Position numbers and translations under genes: made by a program. Shown here one piece after another: positions 34,517 to 45,135 of a DNA stretch of 64,000 nt; the first letter of the stretch is position 1; the number at the start of each line of letters is the position of its first letter. The DNA comes from Cercis canadensis (Eukaryota > Streptophyta > Magnoliopsida > Fabales > Fabaceae): the NCBI GenBank assembly GCA_003255065.1, contig QAOA01000243.1, positions 1 to 64,000 on the forward strand, read 5' to 3'. The notes below the pieces were generated by a model, which ran no database searches, was not told where the DNA came from, and saw nothing but the letters and a program-made list of their open reading frames with translations.

Positions 34517-36990
34517 TTTTCTTTTTGGTAATACAGGGGGGCTAAAGCCCCAAAAGAGAAACAAAACTACAACAGAACTTTATGGGGCATAGAAGCCCCA
34601 ACCAAAATCACCCATCAGCAGGAGTTGCAGCTCTTAGGGAGGAAAGGAGAAAGAGAGCCCACCTGGTTCTAACTTGCAGCCCAGGTTAGCTAACCAATCA
34701 ACACATCTATTAGCTTCTCTAAAAGAGGAAGAGAGCTTGACTGTCCAATCCAAAAACAAGAGTCTAAGAATAGCTGAAACTGTTTGGCAAGAGGATCTCG
34801 GACCATTATTGCCAAGAGCAATAACTTGCACCAAGGAAGTAGAGTCACATTCCAAGATAACATTTTTAAAACCCTTCTTCTAAGCCATGCAAAGACCCTC
34901 ATAAGCATTGCGAGCTTCAACCATGAAAGCATTGCTCTAGCCACTGTTCCTAGCAATCCCTGTTATACAATGTCCATCATAGTCCCTTAACAGAGCCCCA
35001 CAACCTGTCAGACCTGGGTTACCCTTAGCTGCACAATTAGAATTAATCTTGACCCACCCCCGGGGAGAAGGGTTCCATTTAATGTCCTTCCAAACATTCA
35101 TAAAGTTAGAAGTTCCATTTAAGTTTCTCTCCTCAGTGTAATTTTTATAAAGGAAACCCAAGATAACTTCTCAAGGATTACTTGATCTAGAGAAATTCTC
35201 TTCAAAAATCTCAGCATTCCTCTATTTCCAAAGGAACCATGCAGTCGTGGCCCATATTGTGTTTCAATCAAACTAAGAATTTTTATCTGACTGATCATTT
35301 ATGTTCCCGTGAAACCATTCTAAAGAAGAACGGTTGAAGAACTTTGCCAGCTTGGAAACTTGGACCATTTGAGTCCACACCGCGTTAGCCCTATGGCAAT
35401 CACGAAATAGTATCCTCTACTTGACTTTCACACCAGCTGCAAAAAGAACTGCACCCATACCATTTACTCCTTGAAAGGTTCGTGTGCAATTTATTTTGAC
35501 AGCACTACCAAATAAAGAGTCTTATGTGCTCTATACAAGGGATCTTCCAAATCTGGGTCCACATACTGGATTTAAAACCCCACACGTTTTCCATTAGTGC
35601 AATATAAGCACTCTTGACCGCAAAAGCTCCATTGTTCGAGGNTCCATTTAATGTCCTTCCAAACATTCATAGAGTTAGAAGTTCCATTTAAGTTTCTCTC
35701 CTCAGTGTAATTTTTATAAAGGAAACCCAAGATAACTTCTCTAGGATTACTTGGTCTAGAGAAATTCTCTTCAAAAATCTCAGCATTCCTCCATTTCCAA
35801 AGGAACCATGCAGTCGTGGCCCATATTGTGTTTCAATCAAACTGAGAATTTTTATCTGACTGATCATTTATGTTCCCGTGAAACCATTCTAAAGAAGAAC
35901 GGTTGAAGAACTTTGCTAGCTTGGAAACTTGGACCATTTGAGTCCACACCACGTTAGCCCTATGGCAATCACGAAGAACGTGCATAGTATCCTCTACTTG
36001 ACTTTCACACCAGTTGCAAAAAGAACTGCACCCATACCATTTACTCCTTGAAAGGTTCGTGTGCAATTTATTTTGACAGCACTACCAAATAAAGAGTCTT
36101 ATGTGCTCTATACAAGGGATCTTCCAAATCTGGGTCCACATACTGGATTTAAAACCCCACAGGTTTTCCATTAGTGCAATATAAGCACTCTTGACCGCAA
36201 AAGCTCCATTGTTCGAGGTCCCCAACAAATTTTATTGCAGCCATTCTTTGGGTTAGGGGCAGGTAAGCTCTTATCTGAGCAAGAATTTCTTCAGGCAACA
36301 AATGCTTAAGAAGGTCCCAGTTCCAATCATAAGAAAAAGTTGTGAACTCTTTAGCTCTACTATCTATTTGGTCATGATTAATAGGGGTCAGAGAATACTC
36401 CCCTAAGGATTTGCCACCAATCAACCAACTGTCATTCGAAAATATAACTTTTTCCCCATCCCCGATCACCCACATTTGGTTTTCTACCAACTTAGGCCAC
36501 AATGCTGCAATGTGCTTCCAAAGTTGCGAGTCGGTACATTTCACTTCAATAGAGAAACTCCAGTCCCTGCCCCTTTGATATTTGCTAGCTAGGACTGCAC
36601 CAATTATTCCTCTCACTCCTAAGCCTCCAACAAACCTTGAGGAGACAAGCTTCATTCATATGCTGCAGGGACTTAAATCCCAAACCCCCATAAGCTTTTG
36701 GTTTTCAGATGCCTAGCCAACTAACTGAGTGCAACTTCCTAATATTATCTGCATTCCCCCATAAAAAACTACATTGCACCTTTTCTAACTCCATGCACGT
36801 GCTTTTAGGGATATTAGATGCCATCATGGAGCAAATGGGAGTAGCTCTAATGACTGTCGAAGCAAGGGTGAGCTGCCAGCCAGTCTACTTCTGACTTTAT
36901 CCACCACATGCTGGAACTCCATCTTCCTTTTCCTTCCATTAGACAGATGGTAACCCAGATACTTTCCCAGCTAGAAAGAGCGCTCAAAAC
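34517..36990 (-). mobile_element. 5'-truncated LINE (non-LTR retrotransposon)
   Basis: Minus-strand element bounded by a 17-bp target duplication, with an A-rich tail (plus-strand ttttcttttt) at its left, 3', end. Read leftwards it holds the tail of the reverse transcriptase (VFYGGM region, 36660-36985), the segment WVIGDGEKVIFSNDSWL (36400-36500), the zinc-binding RT-associated domain (CESQVEDTMHVLRDCHRANV, 35900-36040) and a C-terminal RNase H (GWVKINSNCAAKGNPGLTGCG...LECDSTSLVQVI, 34640-35090). The catalytic reverse transcriptase core and ORF1 are absent, the usual outcome of incomplete target-primed reverse transcription. Stops and the N-join duplicate at 35074-36218 interrupt it; the true length is about 1.9 kb. 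Confidence 0.9.
35074..36218. repeat. Direct duplicate flanking the N at 35642 (probable assembly artefact)
   Basis: 35074-35641 (568 bp) and 35643-36218 (576 bp) are near-identical. They differ by an 8-bp indel (acgaaatagt versus acgaagaacgtgcatagt) and a few substitutions. The zinc-binding domain of the LINE therefore appears twice. Confidence 0.87.
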
Positions 36991-37007
36991 TGGCACAATC
37001 TCTATTT

Positions 37008-37430
37008 AATGCTATTGAAAATTTTCTATTTAGTAAGGAATCATTCACAGTATATATGTGCATGATCCTAAATGTTATTTTATGTCATGAATACTTTATA
37101 TTGAAAATTTAGAATATATGTTATTTCATTATACTGGACTAGTAAATGCACCTCACCCTAAAAAATAAAGAGCATCTTCTCATTTATATGGTCGCCAATG
37201 GAAAACTTGCATTGCCATATCTTGTCATAATTTTTAATCAAATAGCATTCTTTATATGGCATCATTCACAAGATACAACCCACAACAAAGCCCAAACAAG
37301 TAAGTGAAAGTCCCATAACTAGATAGGAAAATTAACATAGTTCAGATACACTTGAAAAGCATATAAAGGGCCCAAAAGGGAGCTAAACTTGGAGCCCATT
37401 TGAAGCAAGACCAAAAAGCATGCAACTTGA
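37008..37430. other. AT-rich stretch, possible LTR remnant of element P
   Basis: I find no gene. It lies where the 3' LTR of the minus-strand gypsy remnant P would be, but no TG...CA boundary pair could be fixed. Confidence 0.3.
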
Positions 37431-38269
37431 GGTAATCAGCCTAAGCACTGCGGCACTAAGGTATGGTACTACAGCGCCCAGGGTACTTCCTTCCCGGCGT
37501 TGCGGAGCCCTTGGTTCTGCTTCTTCATGCTTCTTTCACAGAATTGCAGCATTGCGGCACTGGTACATGAGTGTTGTGGCGCTGCCATTTTCTTCAACAA
37601 GTGTTGTTTTTCATCTTGAATCGAGCACATGAACCTATGCTTGGCCTCTTGATTTAATCCTTGCTCCAAGGTCTTCTTGATAAATGCATTTAGAGCCTCT
37701 TACATCCTTTTAGCATGTGCCCTTGTGATTGGTCCTTCATGCATGAGCAAAGGGTCAACTTGAGCTCTAAAAGTGGTGCCCTAATTTCTATCACTCTCCC
37801 CTTCTTGAAAAAGGATTCACCCTCAAATCCACACCTGCATCAAAGATAGAAAGATCAACTATGTTAAAGTTGGCATTTAAATCATAATTACTAGGTAGCT
37901 CCAAGTCTTGAGCATTGTCAATGATCATCGGCATCTTCCACAATCATTCTTCTGGTTCGAAGACCACTCTCTTCCCACACATTTTCCAAGTTAAGGAAGC
38001 ATTTTCAAATTCCTTTGATTTAGGTAAATAATGATCAAATTTGTTAGTGCTAAAATAGAAATAAGCTCTCTTGTTCTCATCTTGCCTTGCATATACACTC
38101 AAATGTGGCCTCCTTTTCTTTTCCATCTCTTTTCACACTACTCTCAGCCTTTTTGATGTTCACTCATTTTTCACTATTTCTTTTTGTGACACTCTCATGA
38201 TCTCTTTTCTTTTCAAGCTCTTCCTATCTTTTTCATTCGCTCTTTTTTTTCTTTTCACTGGTCACTTTC
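37431..38269 (-). pseudogene. Chromovirus-like gypsy remnant P: protease-RT linker fused to pol C-terminus
   Basis: Read leftwards: a Lys/Glu-rich linker with PHLSVYARQDENKRAYF (38000-38110), which corresponds to the segment before reverse transcriptase in element L. It passes directly into the integrase C-terminal tail (LELPSNYDLNANFNIVDLS, 37840-37920) and the terminal ALNAFIKKTLEQGLNQEAK (37620-37690). Reverse transcriptase, RNase H and most of integrase are missing, so this is an internally deleted copy. GC-rich words (gcactgcggcac, cagcgcccagg) lie at 37445-37600. Its right end is cut by the 3' LTR of L. Confidence 0.68.
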
Positions 38270-38659
38270 TAATGTGTTCTCGTCACTTGAAGGATCGGAA
38301 CATAGTTCCTGGATACCAAATAGTGGGATGACTTTGGTTATCTTAATAGGGTGAACCCTTAACAATGAAGGATCCTTGGTAAGTTCAAGTTCGGTTCTTT
38401 AGCCAAGAACAACAGGGAAGCTATCAATCTAGAGAAACTCAATAATTCATAAATTGAATAATATTAATCTCAAAAAATTATTTTGCCAAGACCTAAATAA
38501 TTCCTTTATATAGGAATTCAGCTAAGAGGCTACAAGCTAAAAACGAAACCTTTAAGAAAGTTAATAAAACCATAATACATGTTTTGGCCCATAAACATAG
38601 TTTTTAGCTTAACAAGATAAGACCCATGATGCATCTCTAGACTATGCAAATTGGGCTCA
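38270..38659 (-). repeat. 3' LTR of gypsy element L
   Basis: It matches 44398-44823 (shared aaggatcgga, gggtgaacccttaacaa, agggaagct, cctttatataggaattc) with an internal loss of about 45 bp. The terminal TG is mutated to TA at 38270. The right edge is uncertain by some tens of bases because similarity continues into coding sequence in both copies. Confidence 0.75.
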
Positions 38660-38727
38660 TTAATCCCTGAGTTAATGTCCAAACGTGATCTTCAAGTTCC
38701 TTCCAAGTTAAGCTCCAAACTTGGGCT

Positions 38728-41700
38728 TTAAATTGGTCCATGCACACCTTCTACAAAAGACAGATACGTGATCCATCTCAACTCTGAACTTGGCCCAACT
38801 GCTATCTCCTTGGTTTGCACCTCTTGGACTAGGTTCAGCACTGCCTCCCTCACTTGCTTAGCCCTACTTCTGGTCATTGGGCCTCCAACTCCAAGCAAGG
38901 GATCATGAACACGCCTAGAGTTAGGTCTTGTAGCAAGCTGATTCGCATCATTCCCTCCGTCCTCGGAAGGATTCTTCCTCGAATCTAAATCATCACTTAC
39001 ATCAAACAAAGTTAAGTTAGCAACATTAAAAATAGCACTAACATTGCCATACTTACCAGGAAGATTAATTTTGTAAGCATTGTCATTAATCCACTCAAGG
39101 ACTTCAAACCGCCCATCTCCTCGAAAGTGCAATTTTGATTGAAACCATCCCTTCCTAAGGTGTACCCAAACCCAATCACTTGGTTTGAATACAACCTTAG
39201 TTCGGTCCTTGTTGGCTTGCCTAGTATACTGTTCATTCTTCTTCTCAATATTAGCCCGAACCTTGGAATGCAAGTCTTTAATAAAATATGTCTTTTGTTT
39301 ACCATCAAGATTAACATACTCATTAGTAGGCAAAGGTAAAATATCCATGGGAGTTAAAGGATTAAATCCATAAACAATCTCAAAAGGGGAATAAGCAGTA
39401 GTGGAATGTACAGTGTGATTATAAGCAAACTCAACATGTGGCAAAGATTGTTCCCAACGTTTAAGATTCTTTTGCATAATAGCATGCAATATAGTAGCAA
39501 GTGTTCTATTAACAACCTCAGTTTGCCCATCCGTCTTGAGAATGTGCAACTGTAGAAAAAAGAACTAACCGACCCCATAGGGTTCGCCAAAAGTGACTTA
39601 GGAACTTCACATCTCTATCACTCACTATTGTTCTAGGTAAACCATGCAAGCGCACTATTTCTTTAAAGAACAAATCAGCAATGTGTGTTGCATCATTATT
39701 TTTAGCACAAGCAATAAAATGAGCCATCTTGCTAAACCTATCAACAACCACAAAGATATTATCCTTTCCACTTTGTGACCTCGGCAGCCCTAGTACAAAA
39801 TCCATAGAAATATCAATCCAAAACTAACTAGGCGTAGGCAATGGTGTATAAAGTCCATGTGGCATAACTTTGGACTTGGCCTGTTTATAAATGATACATT
39901 TTTCATAAGCAGAAATCACATCATGCTTCACGTGAGGCCAATAAAAATGTTCATGCAAAATATCCAAAGTCTTTTTAACACCAAAGTGCCTCATTCGGCC
40001 ACCACCATGCATCTCTCTAACAAGCAAATCGTGTATAGAACATGCAGGCACACATAATTTATCTTTCTTAAAGAAGTATTCATCATGCCTATAATAATCA
40101 CCACTAGCATACTTAGTACAAGCAATCCATAGCTGACCAAAATCAGAATCAGACTCATACAAGTCTTTTATAAGCTCAAAACCTAATAGCTTAGCATGCA
40201 AAGAAGTAATTAAGTATACCTTCTAGACAAGGCATCAACAACGACATTCTCCTTCCCAGCTTAATATTTAATAACATAGGGGAACGTCTCAATGAACTCC
40301 AACCATTTGGCATGTATCTTATTTAACTTACCTTGGGATTTCAGACACTTCAAACTCTCATAGTCCGAATGAATGATGAATTTCCGAGGCCATAGATAGT
40401 GTTGCCATGTTTGGAGAGACCTCACTAGAGCATAAAGCTCTTTGTCATAAGTGGGATAGTTCAATGCTACCCTATGAAGCTTCTCACTGAAATATGCAAT
40501 AGGCTTGGAATCCTACATCAAAACAGGCCTTATTCCAATACTTGAAGCATCACATTCAATCTCAAAAGCTCTTTCAAAGTTAGGCAAACATAAAAGAAGA
40601 GCACTAGTTAATATTTCCTTCAAAGTGGTAAATTGTTCCTCTCCCCACTTAAAGCTCACATTTTTCGTAACTAGTTCATTTAGGGGTGCGGCTATGGTGC
40701 TGAAATTTTTTACAAACCGCCTATAAAAACTAGCTAAGCCATGGAAAGATCTTACCTCATTTACATTCTTAGGTGTAGGCCAATCTCAGATTGCCTTAAC
40801 CTTCTCCTCATCCATGCTAATACCCTTAGAACTTACAACAAACCCAAGAAATATAACAAAATTTGAACAAAATGCACACTTCTTAAAATTAGCATACAAT
40901 TTATGGTCTCTCAAAGTAATAAAGACGACATGCAAATATGACACATGATCATCTAGGGTTTTGCTATAAACTAGGATATCATCAAAATAAACTATCACAA
41001 ATTTCCCTATAAAGGCACGTAAACCATGGTTCATTAGTCTCATGAAAGTGCTAGGTGAATTAGTTAAACCGAAAGGCATTACTAACCACTCATACAAACT
41101 ATATTTTGTCTTAAAGGCAGTTTTCCACTCATCTTCTTTCATGTGAATTTCGTAGTATCCATTCTTTAAATATATCTTAGAAAAGACACTCGAACTATAC
41201 AACTCATCAAGCATGTCATCTAATCTAGGGATAGGATGTCTATACTTAATCATGATTTGGTTGATGGCTCGGCAATCCACACACATGTGCCATGTCCCAT
41301 CTTTCTTTGGCACCAAGATAACTGGAACTAAACATGGGCTTAGACTTTCCTTCATGAATCCCTTCTGTACTAGCTCATCTACTTGCCTTTGAATTTCCTT
41401 TGTCTCTTCAAGATTAGCTCGATAGGATGATTTATTAGGGATAGTCGATCCGGGATCAAAGTCAATCTGGTGCTCTATACCCCTCATGGGAGGCAACCCA
41501 TATGGAATCTCTTCAGGGAAAATATTAGCAAATTCCTGCATCTAAGAAACAAGCACACTTAGCAAAGAAGGAGTAAGAGATTTAGTAAAATAAACATCCT
41601 TGTACATAAGTACAAGAAGGTTCGGTCTAGATAGCAAAACATTCTTCACCTCACTCTTTTGTGCAAAAGCACTGACTTTCGATTTTCTCTTACTCTCAGC

Positions 41701-43477
41701 CTTACCCTTTTCTCTCTCTCTCTCTCTCAACCTCTTTCTTTCTTTAGGCCTCTTTTTCTTTCACTTCTTTCTTTTCTCTCTCTTTACATTCTTTTGTAAT
41801 CTTTGCTTGATCCGCATATGCAAGAGCAAGTTTTAAGGGTTTCAACAAAGTGGCATTGTTATTCTTGTAGACAGTGTAAGTGTTGTTGTATCCGTCATAC
41901 TTCACTCGCCTATCAAACTGCCATGATCGCCCCAACAAGATGTGACAAGCATGCATGGGTACCACATCACACAGCACTTCATCTTTAAAAGTGCTAAAAG
42001 CAAATGCAATCCGAACATGCTTGTTTACCCATAGATCTCTTCTATCATTCAACCACCTTAGCCTATAAGGCGTGGGGTGTGGAATAATAAGTAAACTCAA
42101 CTTCTCTACTACCAAGGTACTAGTAACATTAGTACAAGATCCACTATCAATAATAATGCCATATACCTTATCTCCCACCAAGCATCGATTTTGAAAGATA
42201 TGCTCTCGGTGCTCTTCAATGTCATCTTCCCTCAGTTGCATGTTGAGCACACACCTAGACACCATCAAATACTGATTCGAAAGAGAGTCATCAATGCCCT
42301 CTACGTCATTAGCATCTTCTAAGGGTGACATGTCTTCACAACCGGGTGTGGTAATAGGTTCCTCCTCACTATCATACTCACAAGTAGCAAGCATAACAAC
42401 TTTCCTTCTATTGGGACATTCAGAAGATATATGTTCTTGCCCTTGACACCTATAGCACTTGATGTCATGTGACTTAGAAGAAGAGTTATATTCTTTTTTA
42501 CCGTGAGAAAAATGATTAGAACCCGTAGGCCTTGGTCTTGCTTCTTCTCTCGACTTTGGAGCTGTTTTAGAGGTGTTCTTCTAATTTGGTTTCCAGGTTG
42601 AAGTTTTGGAAGCCAAACCAAATCTAAAAGCTGCTCTAGCCTTCAACTACTGCTCTACATACTTAGTTTTATGCACAAAGCCCTACATATCTACATAATG
42701 ACTCATCTCCATCACTTCAACAATCTCTCACCTCAAGCCACTAATAAACCATCTCATAGTTGCTTCACGGTTCTCAACAATATTAGCCCTCATCATGGCT
42801 ATCTCCATCTCACTGTTGTACTCAGCCATACTCATAGATCCCTGTTTCAAATCTTGTAGTTTCTTGAAACAATCTCTATAGTAATGTCTAGGTACAAACT
42901 GTTTCCTCATCACAGCCCACATATCAGTCCATGATCAAATAGGTCTCTAACCATCTCTATGCCTGTTAATCACTAGTTGGTCCCACCAAATACTAGCATA
43001 GTCAGAGAATTCAATAACCGCCATCTTCACTTTCTTCTCTTCAGAGTAATCATAGCATTCAAAAACATGTTCCACCTTCCTTTCCCATTCCAGGTAAAGT
43101 TGAGGATCACTTTTACCCTGAAAGGTAAGAATTCTTATTTTTATACTCCCTAAATTATTATCACGATGAGGGGCTGCCCTCCTCTCTCTTCTAGTTTTAG
43201 TTTCACCCTCAAAATAGTCTGCTTCCTCCTCCTTAGAATACTGGAGGGATCTAGACGTTTTAGGTTTCTATATCAGAGAAACTAAAGTCTCTAGCCTCTC
43301 TAATCTCTCCTTGGTTCCCATCCATAATCTTGCAATTTGGTCCTGAATGGCTTTCATATATACATCCATATGACCTTTGGTGAATGATTCTTCCTGATCC
43401 ATGTTGCAAAGACTCACCTCACGTGTTTCACTCATGTTTATACTCAATTGGCTTTTTCCCGATAATGTTCTCACCAT
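38728..43477 (-). pseudogene. Chromovirus-like Ty3/gypsy element L: gag-pol
   Basis: A nearly complete but broken polyprotein read leftwards. Gag (42700-43480): YLEWERKVEHVFECYDYSEE; knuckle CYRCQGQEHISSEC (42410-42460). Protease IIIDSGSCTNVTS (about 42110-42150). Reverse transcriptase (40786-41541): MCVDCRAINQIMIKYRHPIP, SPSTFMRLMNH, catalytic Y-F-D-D at 40981-40992. RNase H (40200-40560): [19 protein letters not shown]. Integrase: [49 protein letters not shown]-terminal tail (38728-39150) ending GPMTRSRAKQVREAVLNL without a visible chromodomain. Stops occur near 41542, 40785, 40260, 39823 and 39590. The tRNA-Met type primer site and the RT suggest a chromovirus clade; the sub-clade is not resolved. 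Confidence 0.88.
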
Positions 43478-43947
43478 TCTTGTCTTTTGCCACTCAAATT
43501 TTCTTAGAAGCCCTTAAACAAGAACCTGTTAAGAACTTATCAAGAAGAAAAGGTGATGCATCAAAAAGGACAAGACTAGAATGAAACAATGAACAAGGGT
43601 TTCAGTTTGGACAAGAAAAGAAGAAAGAAATCAAGAAAATAGAAAATTATAAAAACAGCCCGAAATAGACGTTTTTGAAGGATTTTGGGCCCAAAAATGG
43701 CGTCAACCAGGTACACCTGGTTTCAATATTATAGGTCTCTAAATGAGATTTGAAATGTCGGGTCACGGGTTCCGTAACTCCAACTGAGTTGAAAGTTATG
43801 GCCTTTTCAAGTAAGTAAGTCCAAATAGTCCTTTAAAATGAATTATGACTCTAGAAAGTTTTGATTTAAGAGTCTTTAGGTTAAGCAAGTCCACAAGCCC
43901 TTTTGATTTTGGCCTCTAGCACAATTTGCAAAGTTTGATTGGTTCTT

Positions 43948-44024
<77 letters not shown>

Positions 44025-44397
44025 NCCGAAAAGAACCTTTTTTTTTTTTTTAGTTTGAAAAGTACTAGGACTCTACTTAACAATTATGACTTGGACTATG
44101 CAAAATCCTAATTGCCGCACTAGGAATTTTATAGACCTAGGCGTGACTCTTAAACACAAAACAAGGAAAACAACCAAACAATGATGGAAGGGAAAAACAA
44201 TAAGGAAAACTTGACTAGAAAATTAAAGGACACAACGAAGAATGAAACTGATATGAAAATAAAAAACAAAACTGATTCAATAGAAAAGGGGTAGAAGATG
44301 ATTGACTTCAATAATTAAGATAGATAAAATAAAAATAGAAGGAGGGGTTTTAGGAGTATCGATTGAAACTCCAATGAGCCAAAACTCTGATACCAAA
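43478..44397 (-). other. 5' leader of element L with long poly-T and primer-binding site
   Basis: It holds no gene. A run of 76 T (43949-44024) ends at an N (44025), probably an unresolved homopolymer. The minus strand near 44384-44396 reads TTTGGTATCAGAGTTTTG, the primer-binding site of tRNA-Met type, adjacent to the LTR. Confidence 0.75.
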
Positions 44398-44823
44398 TGA
44401 TGCGTTTTCATCACCCGAAGGATCGGAATGGAGTGCCTAGATACCAAACAGTGGGATGACCTTGGTTATTTCAACAGGGTGAACCCTTAACAAGGAAGGA
44501 TCCTTGTTAAGTTCATGTTCGGTTCCTTGCCCAAAAACAACAGGGAAGCTCTCAATCTAGAGAAACTCAATAATTCAGACACTGAATAATATTAATCTCA
44601 AAAAATTGTTTTGCCAAGACCTAAATGAATCCTTTATATAGGAATTCGGCTAAGAGGCTACAAGCTAAAAATGAAACCTTTAAGAAAGTTAATAAAACCC
44701 TAATACAAGCTTTAGCCCATAAACATAAAGGCCCAAAAATAAAAACTAATTAAATTAAACATAGTTTTCGGCCTAACAAGATAAGGCTCATGATGCATCT
44801 CTAGACTATGCAAATTGGGCTCA
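44398..44823 (-). repeat. LTR shared between element L (5' LTR) and a second L-type copy (3' LTR)
   Basis: On the minus strand it ends GAAAACGCATCA before the primer site of L. On its other side lies the pol C-terminus of a second copy (44824-45135), so the LTR is bordered by internal sequence on both sides, as in tandem LTR recombinants. The right edge is approximate. Confidence 0.72.
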
Positions 44824-45135
44824 TTAATCCCTCAGTTAATGCCCAAACGTGATGTTCAAGTTCCCTCCAAGTTAAGCTCCAAACTTGGGCTTCAACCTAG
44901 TCCATGAGCGCCTTCTAGAAGAGACAGATAAGTGATTTATCTCAACTTTGAACTTGGCCCAGCTGCTCTCTCCTTGGTCTGCACTCTTGGACTAGGTTCA
45001 ATAGTGCCTCCCTCACTTGCTTAGCCCTGCTTCTAGTCATTGGGCCTCCAACTCCAAGCAAGGGATCATGAACACGCCTAGGGTTAGGTCGTGTAGCAAG
45101 CTGATTAGCATCACTTTCTCTTTTCAACCTCAATT
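44824..45135 (-). pseudogene. Pol C-terminus of a second L-type element
   Basis: The minus strand reads DANQLATRPNPRRVHDPLLG and GPMTRSRAKQVREALLNLVQ, nearly the same peptide as the end of L (38800-38960), with a frameshift near 44985. Upstream it joins abruptly, after RLKRES, to the protease region of element M. Confidence 0.82.

Noticed and set aside
38071..38331. Plus-strand frame rich in Phe and Ser
   Set aside because: It is the antisense of a Lys/Glu-rich linker of gypsy remnant P.
43926..44111. Poly-Phe open frame
   Set aside because: Translation of a 76-T homopolymer ending in an N.
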